Assembly: GCA_031549115.1 (NCBI GenBank)
Contig: JAVBQJ010000051.1
Span: 1-64,000 of the forward strand
Length of the DNA stretch: 64,000 bases
Direction: 5' to 3'
Source: JAVBQJ01 sp031549115
GTDB taxonomy: Bacteria > Verrucomicrobiota > Lentisphaeria > Victivallales > Victivallaceae
Under the pieces are notes generated by a model, which was not told where the DNA came from, did no database searches, and saw only the letters and a list, made by a program, of their open reading frames with translations. The stretch's first letter is position 1, and the number at the start of each line of letters is the position of its first letter. Shown here in pieces: positions 1 through 9,024 of the stretch. Both the position numbers and the translations under genes were made by a program.

Positions 1-3000
1 TGCCGTTCAGCCCGTCGCGCTCCTCGGTCAACTGGAACTGGTTGTAGACGTAGACCGTTTTCGCCGTCACCGTTCCCGCGTCCGAAACCGTCTTCGAACT
101 CCGCCGCCCCGCGTAGTCGTAGGAGAACGCGATGTCCACACCGTCTTTGACGGCCCGGACCAGGCGGTGTTCGACGTTCCAGGTGTACGTCCAGCCGTGC
201 CCCGTCAGCATATTGCCGTCGTCGACGTAGGTGAACGGACGCTTCGCCGCGGGCACGGTGTAGCTCTGTGCTTCCTTTCGGATCAGGTCGCGATTCGGGT
301 CCGTCGGGTCCGGCTGGATCGCGTACACGTGGTAATCCAGCGTCACCGGCCCGGCGCTGTTGTCCACCGGGAACATCCCATGGAAGTATTTCCCGGCACG
401 CGACGGTGTCAGCCCGAATTTCGGCGGGTAATGCACGGTGTCGGTGGCGCGAATCGCCTTCACCGTCGCCGTCGCCGCCGCTTCGCCGAATACCGGCACC
501 AGCCCCGGAATCACCTCCTGCGTGTATTGATTCAGCGCATTCCCGTCGTAACGGTAGGTCATCTCCTCGAAGCCGGTCTGCGCGCGCAGCCGGTTCCCGA
601 TCGTATCGTACTCGTAGCCGAAGTACTGGCCCGGTATCGGCGTCGCCGCCGCATCCTCCCGCCAGCCGCGGGAGACCTGGCCGAGTTCGTCATATTCGTA
701 GTTCCAACTGAAGCCGGACGGCTCTTCCCATTTGGTCCGCTGGTCGCGGTCGTTCCAGGTATAGATACCGTGCCGCGCCGTCTGCTGCGGCACGGAGCTG
801 CTGATGCCGGTCAGGCGGTGCCGGGCGTCGTAGGTATACGTATTGGTCAGGAACGTCGTGCCGCTCCGCCGCATCGCGATCTCTTGCACCAGCGCCAGCC
901 CCGGACGGTATTCGTACGCCAGCGCATCCAGGCCCGCCGTCAGCGACTTCACCCGGTTGAACGCATCGTAGCCGTAACCGGCGCTCTGTTCCGTCCGCGT
1001 CCCGGCGCGAAGCTCGTAACCGGACAGGTTCCCCATCGTATCGTAGGAGTACGCCAGCAGGTTGCCGGCCACATTCGGCACCGTCAGCGTACTCAGCCGC
1101 AACTGCGGATTGTAGGTGAAAACACTCGTCCCCACGCCGTCGGCCACCTGCAGCAGCTGGCCGAGATAATTCCGGGTATAGGTGATTTCCGGCGTCCCAT
1201 CCGAATAACGCACCCAGGCCGGGGCGCCGAACGAATCGTAACCGTAGGTGGTTTCCACCCCCCGCGCCCAGCGGCGCAGCGTCACCCGGCCATCCAGGTC
1301 ATAACCGTATTCGACCGCCTTGCCGGACGGATCGGCGATCGCCGTCACGTTGCCGACGGCGTCGTAGCTCCAGCGCGTGGTCTGCGGCTGCGTGCTGCTG
1401 CGATAGGTCGTCAACGCCACCCGGCGCCCCTGGTTGTCGTATTCGTACTCGGCCGTATAAGTCCCGGTCCCGGAGAGCCGTTTCAAGTCGCCGGTCGGAT
1501 AGTACTGGAAATGCCGCCGGGCATTGCCCGGTGCGATTTCCTGTTCCGGCCGGCCCATCACGTCGTAGACGACGGTGGTCTGCCGGCCGTTTTCGGTGGT
1601 GGCGGTGAGCCGGTCCGCCGCGTCGTAACCGAAGGTCGTTGTATCGACCACCGTCTCCCCGATCTTCCGGGTCAGGGTAGCCTGCCGGTCGAACTGGTCA
1701 TAGGTGAAAAGCGTCACCGGCCCCGCGCTGCCGTCTTTGCCGAAGGTCTCGAAGCGTACCGGCAGATCGTTGCGGTAGTATTGTTTCTGCTTGCTGCCAT
1801 CCGGAAAGACCATCTCCACGGTGACGTTGCCGCCGCCGGTACGCTGCCGCGTGCCGGTGACGGTGATGCCGTTTTCGTCGGTGAGCGACCAGGTCGAGCC
1901 GTCCGAAGCGGTTTCCGCCAGCGACATCTGGTGCGAAGCCGAACCGTAGCGGCGTTCCTTCCGGACCACTCCGGTGGCCTTTCCATTTTTGCTCGCGTAG
2001 GAGTAAGTCGTCGTATCGACCAGGTCGGCCGCGTCGATGATGCCGTTCCCATTCAGATCCAATGCCGTCTGCGTCAGGCGCCCCATCGCGTCGTAGCCGT
2101 AAAGGTAGACTTTTCCGCCCGGCGTCGTCGCCCGCGTCAGCTGCCCCTTGGCATTATAAACCAGATTCCGCGAAGACTGGTTGCCGAACTCCAGTTTGAC
2201 GTCGCGTCCCAGCCAATCCGTCGTCGACGTGACATTCTGCGGCATCACTTTGACCCGGTCGACGCCGTATTCGAACGAAATCGGATAGACCGAGGTTCCG
2301 CCGATCGCCGTCACCAGACCATTGTTCCACGAGGAAACCCAGGTGGAACCGTCGGGATTGGTGATCGAATCGCCGTGATCCGCGAAACGCGTGACCGCCC
2401 CCAACGGATCCGTGACCGACAGGCAATTCCGACCCAAATCGAACGTCGCAACGGTCGTCTGCTCGGTATTATCGCGCCCCTTGACCGTCTGCGTCAGCAA
2501 ATTGCCGGCATCGTCATAGCTCAGAAGTCCCGAAATGCCGTTACCGGTCGTTCCCACCAGCCGCCGGCTGGCGTTGTCGTACAGGTAGTCGGTACGTACC
2601 CCGTCCCGGTTGACGACCCATTCCACCCCGCAGCAGCCGTAGCCGCAAGTCGAGGTGCTGCCATCGCCGTAGGAAAACGCGGTCGGGCGGCCGAAGCTGT
2701 CCTGAGCGGTCACCGTCACGGACTCCAGTACCAGATTGGTGGCGATATCCCGCTTCTCCTCAAAGAGCGTCACGCCGTCCGGCGAAATGCGGGTGGTGGT
2801 CTTTATGCCATTGCTGACGGAGCAGGTACCGCCCGAAGCCGTAGTCGGCGCCCCATCCGATTTGACCACGGTTTCATAATCCGTCTGCCGCTGGTACGTG
2901 TATGTGGTGACAGTCCCGTCCGGGTGCCGGACCAGGCGCGGCCGGCCGTAAAACGGCGAAGCGCTGTCGGACACATAATAGGTCTCCGCCACCATGGTCT

Positions 3001-5905
3001 GGGCGCCGGAGGCATAGACGGTTTCCCGGGAAGGTTTGCTGTAATCCGTGTAAATCAGCGCCTCCGTCTGGCCCACCTGCGTGGCGCCGTTGAAGGTCTT
3101 GGTCACCGTCCGGCTCCCCGTCACCCGGATGGTGGAATTGGCGCCGACGCCGGAATAAACGAAATTACCGGTCGTGGCGTTGACCGGAGCTTCCAGCTCC
3201 GCGCCGTCGACCATGGCGCGCTGGAAATAGGTATAGTTTTTCCGCAGCTCCGAGTCGCCGGTGTATTGGGTCAGCGTGGCCAGCCGTCCCTGTTTATCAT
3301 AGGTATAGGCTTCCGAATTGCCTCGCGGGGAAGTCACCGACCTCAGGTTTCCGTAAGCCGTTCCGTCGGTCCGGTCGGTGTAATAGGTGTAAGTGGTGGT
3401 CTGATCCCCCTCCGTTTTGGACATCAAACGCTCGAAAGGAGCCAATTCGTATTCTTCGACACGCTGGTATACGACCGGGTTGCCGATGGTATAAGTCTTG
3501 GTTTTGTGCCCGTACAACGACTCGATCTCCGTCTTGGAGATGACGCCGTTATCGTCCAGGACCAGAACCCCCGGCGACGGAGCGGTGAATTTCGCGGTGC
3601 GCACCACCGTCCCGGTGCCGCCCGACAAGGTATTGGTGATCGTCAGCGAACCGACCTTGCCGCCGGAAATGTCGCCCAACAGAAATTGTACCGTACGGAA
3701 CGGGGACGCCGTGCGGTTTTTAGCGAACCTCACCACGATTCTGGTAATGTAGGATTTCCCGTCGATCGTCTGCGACGAATGCGTGATGTTCGCGCAAATG
3801 ACTCCGGTATCGATCGAAGTGATGAGTTCGGAAGCATTGTACTCCACCTCGCAGGTGCTTCCCGGCAGAATATGGAAAAAGTCTTTGCTCAACAAATCCA
3901 GGCTCAACTCTTCGGCGTCCAGCTCGATCTGTCCGGCGCTGCTGCCGTAATCGTTGGTCCCTAGAGTCAAGCTGTAATGCACGGAGCTGTTCTGCGCCTG
4001 TTCCCGCCCGGGCATGCAATTGTCGAGGCAGGCACAATCATACCAGCTCGAAAAATGCAGAAAGTCCGCCGATTCCGACTGTGAAACGCTTTTGCTGAAC
4101 TTTATGACGCCGTCATTGATCAGGGCGTTGCAAGTCATATACAGCGTCAGCTCATCGCCGCCATTGAACGCCGCAGCGAGCTGATCATGGAAAAATTCCC
4201 GGGTCAATTCCGCGTCATAGTAGAACTTTATGCCGTCAACGGGAACCCCTGCGGTGGAAAGCGTCAGCGTTCCCTGGCCCCCGCCATTGGTTTTCAACTT
4301 GATTTTGGCGACCGCCGGGGATTCGCCGGGAAATGTCACCGGAATCAACAGACTCTGCGGATTGTCTTCCCGGGCCTCCGGAATCTCCACACCGCTGGTG
4401 TTCCGGCCATTCATGTAATAGCCGATAATATTCACCGCCTCCATGCCGATACAAAGCTTATCGCTGTAGAGGGTATTGATACGGCCGTTTTCGTGAATAT
4501 AGGTCAACTCGACGTCGATCTTCCCCGGGACCAGCGGCTTGATGTAAACCGTGGCGCTGCCGTTGTTCGCCAGTCCGGGCAGCCGCCCGCCGGTGGTGCC
4601 GGCGCCGGTACCGATGTCCGTACCGGTACCGCTCTGCCGCTGCGACAGCTCAAAAGTCGGCCCGGTCCCCAGCAATTGCGTCATCTGCGGATCGGAATAG
4701 ACGGCGAAATTCGGTTGCGGAGTTCCCGCCAGGGCTTTGACCGTAAATTTCAGGCTGCCGTTCAGGGCGGCGACCCCTTTCAAATCGACCTGAAAAGGTC
4801 CGGACACCAGATAATAATCCCGGTCGTCCTCCAGGCTGTCTTCCACGGCTTTCCCGCCGATGCCCCAGTAACCCGTGAGATCCGGAGGAGGCATGGTAAT
4901 ATTAATCGGGCTGGAATCGGAAACCGGAGTACGTTTCGGGTCGCGATAATGATAAATCAAGTTCAGGCCTGAATCGACAGGTGCCAGTGGCTTGATGTAA
5001 ACAGGCTGATTGCAAAGATATGCGGCAATTTCCTCCTCGTCTTTCAGTCGGTGCTCTTCGAGCATTTCCGGCTTATAGTATACTTCGAAACACTCCGGGT
5101 AACCGATACGAAATGTAACCTCATCGTAGCGGTCCTGATCCAGATCTTTGCCGGCGTTCAGCCCCGCCTTCGCCTCCTCGATTTTTTGAAAAGTGGGAAC
5201 GCGCCGTTTGATAAATTTCTTCATCGGTTCCGCGATGCGCCCCAGGTTGGCCAGATCAAGGCCGGTATAGTTGTGATCCAATTTAATGTCCGGCGTACAT
5301 TGGACCTCCAACTTGAACTCGTTGGTGTCCGTTCTCGGAAGCATCAACGGTTGATAGCCCCGCACCTCGAATTTATACAGGCAATCGATCAACTCTTCCG
5401 GCAGGATACCGGTGACTTTTCCCCAATTATCGATATCCAGGAACGCCGGCTTGCTCAATACCGAGAATGTCGGTTTCGGGAATTTAGCGGGGGAAGTGGT
5501 TTGGATCTGGTAGGTATAATCCTCTTTTTCCTTGCCTTTGAGGTATTCGTCTATTACCTCGAACTCGTCGAAGTAAACATAAACGACGGCCAACTGCTGG
5601 AAGCCTTCCATATTCAACCCGGTGACCGCGACATATCGCCCCGGTTCTACTACCTGAATCGTTCCCTCGAAACAATCCGTGCTCGTTTCTTGGTGAGTGT
5701 GAAACCAGAATTCGCCTCCATTCCGGAATTGCGCGTCCTGCCGGGGATTCTCCGAGGTCCACTCAGGAAGTTTGGTTTCTCCCTCTTCAAGTTCCGTCCA
5801 GAAGTCACCATTGGGAGCAATCACATGAAATTTGGCGCCAAATACCGGCACCGTGCCTGTCAGCAGAAATGCCAGAAGGCACCCAAGCATCAGAAATTTT
5901 CGCAT
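1..5905 (-). CDS. Giant secreted YD-repeat (RHS) protein, 3' end outside window
   Basis: The frame is open from an ATG at 5905 to the left edge (about 1968 codons), so the C-terminus is missing. The first residues (MRKFLMLGCLLAFLLTG, then VPVFGA) form a signal peptide. Residues up to about 780 are a non-repetitive beta-rich N-terminal part. From about residue 800 there are many YD repeats such as TFGYDAADRLTATTENGRQT, YDNQGRR and YDAVGNVTAI, ending near the edge with a YDYAGRRSSKTV block. In known RHS/Tc families these repeats build a hollow beta-cocoon that encloses a variable C-terminal toxin or effector. Whether one is present here cannot be seen. It lies 35 bases downstream of the TSP3 gene and is probably its operon partner. 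The long antisense frames opposite it are codon-aligned shadows. Confidence 0.9.
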   Translation of the reverse strand, partial: MRKFLMLGCLLAFLLTGTVPVFGAKFHVIAPNGDFWTELEEGETKLPEWTSENPRQDAQFRNGGEFWFHTHQETSTDCFEGTIQVVEPGRYVAVTGLNMEGFQQLAVVYVYFDEFEVIDEYLKGKEKEDYTYQIQTTSPAKFPKPTFSVLSKPAFLDIDNWGKVTGILPEELIDCLYKFEVRGYQPLMLPRTDTNEFKLEVQCTPDIKLDHNYTGLDLANLGRIAEPMKKFIKRRVPTFQKIEEAKAGLNAGKDLDQDRYDEVTFRIGYPECFEVYYKPEMLEEHRLKDEEEIAAYLCNQPVYIKPLAPVDSGLNLIYHYRDPKRTPVSDSSPINITMPPPDLTGYWGIGGKAVEDSLEDDRDYYLVSGPFQVDLKGVAALNGSLKFTVKALAGTPQPNFAVYSDPQMTQLLGTGPTFELSQRQSGTGTDIGTGAGTTGGRLPGLANNGSATVYIKPLVPGKIDVELTYIHENGRINTLYSDKLCIGMEAVNIIGYYMNGRNTSGVEIPEAREDNPQSLLIPVTFPGESPAVAKIKLKTNGGGQGTLTLSTAGVPVDGIKFYYDAELTREFFHDQLAAAFNGGDELTLYMTCNALINDGVIKFSKSVSQSESADFLHFSSWYDCACLDNCMPGREQAQNSSVHYSLTLGTNDYGSSAGQIELDAEELSLDLLSKDFFHILPGSTCEVEYNASELITSIDTGVICANITHSSQTIDGKSYITRIVVRFAKNRTASPFRTVQFLLGDISGGKVGSLTITNTLSGGTGTVVRTAKFTAPSPGVLVLDDNGVISKTEIESLYGHKTKTYTIGNPVVYQRVEEYELAPFERLMSKTEGDQTTTYTYYTDRTDGTAYGNLRSVTSPRGNSEAYTYDKQGRLATLTQYTGDSELRKNYTYFQRAMVDGAELEAPVNATTGNFVYSGVGANSTIRVTGSRTVTKTFNGATQVGQTEALIYTDYSKPSRETVYASGAQTMVAETYYVSDSASPFYGRPRLVRHPDGTVTTYTYQRQTDYETVVKSDGAPTTASGGTCSVSNGIKTTTRISPDGVTLFEEKRDIATNLVLESVTVTAQDSFGRPTAFSYGDGSTSTCGYGCCGVEWVVNRDGVRTDYLYDNASRRLVGTTGNGISGLLSYDDAGNLLTQTVKGRDNTEQTTVATFDLGRNCLSVTDPLGAVTRFADHGDSITNPDGSTWVSSWNNGLVTAIGGTSVYPISFEYGVDRVKVMPQNVTSTTDWLGRDVKLEFGNQSSRNLVYNAKGQLTRATTPGGKVYLYGYDAMGRLTQTALDLNGNGIIDAADLVDTTTYSYASKNGKATGVVRKERRYGSASHQMSLAETASDGSTWSLTDENGITVTGTRQRTGGGNVTVEMVFPDGSKQKQYYRNDLPVRFETFGKDGSAGPVTLFTYDQFDRQATLTRKIGETVVDTTTFGYDAADRLTATTENGRQTTVVYDVMGRPEQEIAPGNARRHFQYYPTGDLKRLSGTGTYTAEYEYDNQGRRVALTTYRSSTQPQTTRWSYDAVGNVTAIADPSGKAVEYGYDLDGRVTLRRWARGVETTYGYDSFGAPAWVRYSDGTPEITYTRNYLGQLLQVADGVGTSVFTYNPQLRLSTLTVPNVAGNLLAYSYDTMGNLSGYELRAGTRTEQSAGYGYDAFNRVKSLTAGLDALAYEYRPGLALVQEIAMRRSGTTFLTNTYTYDARHRLTGISSSVPQQTARHGIYTWNDRDQRTKWEEPSGFSWNYEYDELGQVSRGWREDAAATPIPGQYFGYEYDTIGNRLRAQTGFEEMTYRYDGNALNQYTQEVIPGLVPVFGEAAATATVKAIRATDTVHYPPKFGLTPSRAGKYFHGMFPVDNSAGPVTLDYHVYAIQPDPTDPNRDLIRKEAQSYTVPAAKRPFTYVDDGNMLTGHGWTYTWNVEHRLVRAVKDGVDIAFSYDYAGRRSSKTVSDAGTVTAKTVYVYNQFQLTEERDGLNG

Positions 5906-5940
5906 TTTCTTCGTTTTTCCTTGCGTAGTCTATATTTATA

Positions 5941-8040
5941 TTAATAATTCTTGTTGTAAAAATCATAGAACAATAACGGGATGGAGTCATCCGGCAAATA
6001 CGACCGCTGCGGATCCGGTTTTATGATGCTCTTTTCCAGGTTGGTCAGACCGTCGTTGTTGTAGTCATCGCCGGGAAGCTGATCCTGGTTGCCGAAGTTG
6101 GTGATTTCCCAGTAGTCATCCAATCCGTCTCCGTCGGAATCCGAGGACGCGGGATTGGTATGGTGGATGAATACCTCATCGTAATCGGACAAGCCGTCGC
6201 CGTCACTGTCGACATCGTTGAGATTGGATGACAGCAACCATTCATGGTAATTGCTGATGCCGTCATTGTCGAGATCCTGGCCGGCATCGGCCGCGTCCTG
6301 CGGGTCCAGGCCGAAGAAGGTCTCCACCACGTCGGGAATGCAGTCATTATCTGCGTCGCCATAGAAAATCGCCCCCAGGCGATCCAGCTTCACCGTCCCG
6401 TAAACTTTAAAATACGTGACCTGTTCCAGCAGCAATTCATCCTTGATCTTCCGGATATCCATGAACAGATCGCGCACACACCAATAACGGTTCCCGTCAT
6501 CTGCCCACGCGCCAAGCCCGAATTCAGCCGATCCGGCACCGATCGTATCGGTCGCGCCGGGAACCAGACGGACAGGATAAATCGTATCGTCGCCGAAAGC
6601 CTTGCAGCCGACTTCGATCATGAACGGCGAAGACGATTGATAGTAAAAACTGATTTTGGGAGCAAAGCGCGGATAGTCTTCAAACGAGAACGTCGCGCCT
6701 TGCGTCGGCGTTCCGGAAAACGACCATACCATGGCGCTGTTTCCGGGATGAATTTGCGTAAGGACACATTCGATGTCGATATTATCCGGATTGTCCCAGG
6801 CAGAGACCTCCGGCGCCGCCGGAAATTCCGTGCGTTCAAAGTAATACTTCACACCGTAGTAGTCCACCTGATAGGTATACTGAAGCGGATTGGTGGAATT
6901 CATGACCTCCCAGAAGTCCGACAGCCCGTCATCGTCGGTATCGGCTTTATACGGATCCGTGTGATAGCGGCCGTATTCCAACGCATTCGACAAGCCGTCT
7001 CCGTCGCTGTCGACCTCAGCGTCGGAAACAAGCGGATCGGTACCATTGGCAATTTCCAAACCGTCGCGGATACCATCCCCGTCCGTATCCGGATTGAGCG
7101 GATCGGTATGGTAAATATGAATCTCGTCGTAGTCCGATAATCCATCCCCATCGGTATCCACCTTGAGCGGATTGGTGTGGTAAACAAGACACTCTTCCCC
7201 ATCCGTGAGCCCGTCCCCGTCGGTATCCGGATTGTTCGGGTCCGTAAGTGATTTCAGTGTTTCGAAATAATCCGAAAGGCCATCCCCATCGGTATCGCGG
7301 GATACATAAATCGTAAAAGGCTGTATAATACCGGTCGCTCGGAAAGTATAGATCCCCGGCGGTACCTGAGGGAATCTTATGGTTCCCAGACCCTTGCCTT
7401 TTGGTACGCGCACAGAGACGCTCTGGATAACTGTAGATCCGGATAAAAGCTGAACGTCAGTCCTGGCATATTCGAGCGGATCCCCCTCCTCGCCACATAA
7501 CGAACAATGCAAGATTCCGGGATTTCCAGTCATATATACCATGAATGAAATGTTTTCCGGCAAGAAAAAAAGAGGAGGCTTATCAAACGACTCAAAAGCA
7601 ACCAATCCCGGAGCTTCGACCCAGTTATGACTACAGGCAACGTTTATAGTTATCGTCGAAGTTCCGGAACAGCCTTTATCGCAGGTTACCGTGACTGTAA
7701 ATGTATTATCACCGTATTTGGTACATGAGCCTCCGCCAGTCACCGAAGCTGCATGAGCCACAACCTTGTCCCCAAAAATAACTCCACATTCCACACAGGA
7801 AGTTTGCGTTACCGTAAAACCGGCTGTTTTTAAACTGGCGGTCACCGAACTTCCGATTCCTGCAGGTTTTGAATAATCTACCGCGATTTCACAACCGGCA
7901 CCGTCAATGTCCTCATCTACCGTCTCCTCATGTGTGCATGGGGGCGGATTATCCTCCGCCGCACCGAATGCCGTCAAAGAACACATCCATATCGCACTGC
8001 CGCAAACAACCATTCGGGAAATATATGACAAATGATTCAT
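5941..8040 (-). CDS. Secreted thrombospondin type 3 repeat protein
   Basis: 699 aa with an N-terminal signal peptide (MNHLSYISRMVVCGSAIWMCSLTAFGA). A cysteine-rich Ig-like portion (about 30-240) is followed by a block of calcium-binding TSP3 repeats (DTDGDGLSDYFE, DTDGDGLTDGEE, DTDGDGIRDGLE) at about 250-360. A beta-rich middle follows, then a second TSP3 block at about 590-680 (DADNDCIPD, DSDGDGLSDYDE). The D-x-D-x-D-G spacing is the known Ca2+-binding signature of extracellular stalk or linker domains. It sits 54 bases after the HEAT gene and 35 bases before the YD-repeat gene, so it is likely a surface linker co-expressed with both. The enzymatic role, if any, is unknown. Confidence 0.88.
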   Translation of the reverse strand: MNHLSYISRMVVCGSAIWMCSLTAFGAAEDNPPPCTHEETVDEDIDGAGCEIAVDYSKPAGIGSSVTASLKTAGFTVTQTSCVECGVIFGDKVVAHAASVTGGGSCTKYGDNTFTVTVTCDKGCSGTSTITINVACSHNWVEAPGLVAFESFDKPPLFFLPENISFMVYMTGNPGILHCSLCGEEGDPLEYARTDVQLLSGSTVIQSVSVRVPKGKGLGTIRFPQVPPGIYTFRATGIIQPFTIYVSRDTDGDGLSDYFETLKSLTDPNNPDTDGDGLTDGEECLVYHTNPLKVDTDGDGLSDYDEIHIYHTDPLNPDTDGDGIRDGLEIANGTDPLVSDAEVDSDGDGLSNALEYGRYHTDPYKADTDDDGLSDFWEVMNSTNPLQYTYQVDYYGVKYYFERTEFPAAPEVSAWDNPDNIDIECVLTQIHPGNSAMVWSFSGTPTQGATFSFEDYPRFAPKISFYYQSSSPFMIEVGCKAFGDDTIYPVRLVPGATDTIGAGSAEFGLGAWADDGNRYWCVRDLFMDIRKIKDELLLEQVTYFKVYGTVKLDRLGAIFYGDADNDCIPDVVETFFGLDPQDAADAGQDLDNDGISNYHEWLLSSNLNDVDSDGDGLSDYDEVFIHHTNPASSDSDGDGLDDYWEITNFGNQDQLPGDDYNNDGLTNLEKSIIKPDPQRSYLPDDSIPLLFYDFYNKNY

Positions 8041-8094
8041 TTTGAATGCTCGCTGCTCCTTATATATTTATTTTTTATTGCAAAATCAGCTATA

Positions 8095-9024
8095 CTACTT
8101 CGACTCCAGACGCCGCAACGCGGTTTGAGCCGCTTGCCTCAAAGGCCCTTTCCGGCTGGAGGTCTCCTCCAGCCATGCTTTCGAGTCATGATCCGCCAGT
8201 TGTCCCAGAGCCGCAATTGCGGCAATGCGCAAGGCCAGCGAAGTATCTTCCTCCCAGGCCAGACTGCGCAACAAAGACAGATCGCCATACCCCAGTGACG
8301 CCGCCGTCTGTACCGCGGATACCCGGGCGCCCAACTGGGCTTCGGGTGTTGCGGCCAACGCCATGGATTGCGCTGCAATCGCTTCGCCGGAAAACTCCGC
8401 CGGATAAACTCCGCTCAAATAACGCAATGCCAGCAGCGCACATCCGCTGACCTCCGATTTTTCCTGCAAGAGCTGCTCGTAAATCTGTTTTATACGTGCG
8501 TCTTTCGTAACCTCGAACAATGGCCTCAAATGTTGTACCGCATAAGAACGGACCACAATATTCTCCCGGGGATCTTCCGCCAAACGCAACAATGTATTCA
8601 ATAATTCCGGGTGAAGCTCTTTCTGGTCCCGCAATTTGTTCATGATGTCGTTTTTAATGCCATACTCCCGTGAAGTATTCTCTCCTGCATGAAGGTAATC
8701 CAACAGCACCTGGCAATCCCGTTGCGACAGATCATCCGGCAGATCATTCAACGCCAGAATCCTTTTTTTAAACGGCCCGGAATTCGCCTGGGTCACGATG
8801 AATTCTACGGTACTGTTATCGCACTGTACCGGTGGGGAACTTTCCGGAATCAGGAGAGTATCTTTCTCTTGATCGGGGAAAGATGACTTTTCATGTTTTT
8901 CCACAGGAACCGTAACCGGGGAGTTTTTTTGGGGTTCTTCGTTCTTTTCGCGCAACGCTCCCCAAAAAATTGCCCCGGCGGCAATCGCGGCGATTCCCAA
9001 TATCACACAGATGCCTGGTTTCAT
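8095..9024 (-). CDS. Membrane-anchored HEAT-repeat protein
   Basis: 309 aa. Residues 4-24 form one hydrophobic helix (ICVILGIAAIAAGAIFWGAL), a signal anchor or uncleaved signal. A charged low-complexity linker follows (to about 70), then helical pairs resembling HEAT repeats, for example LRLAEDPRENIVVRSYAVQHL, ALRIAAIAALGQLADHDSKAW and GPLRQAAQTALRRLESK. HEAT solenoids are protein-binding scaffolds. The start overlaps the stop of the upstream 1950-aa gene by ATGA (9021-9024), which implies translational coupling, so it probably belongs to the same surface apparatus. No catalytic motif is visible. Confidence 0.85.
   Translation of the reverse strand: MKPGICVILGIAAIAAGAIFWGALREKNEEPQKNSPVTVPVEKHEKSSFPDQEKDTLLIPESSPPVQCDNSTVEFIVTQANSGPFKKRILALNDLPDDLSQRDCQVLLDYLHAGENTSREYGIKNDIMNKLRDQKELHPELLNTLLRLAEDPRENIVVRSYAVQHLRPLFEVTKDARIKQIYEQLLQEKSEVSGCALLALRYLSGVYPAEFSGEAIAAQSMALAATPEAQLGARVSAVQTAASLGYGDLSLLRSLAWEEDTSLALRIAAIAALGQLADHDSKAWLEETSSRKGPLRQAAQTALRRLESK

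Noticed and set aside
167..3964. A 1265-codon open frame on the plus strand
   Set aside because: It is the codon-aligned antisense of the YD-repeat gene; it has no signal, domains or ribosome site and a highly biased R/V/H-rich composition.
1..5905. Type VI secretion-linked RHS toxin
   Set aside because: It has a Sec signal peptide and no PAAR, vgrG or T6SS genes nearby; the toxin tip is outside the window, so no toxin claim is made.
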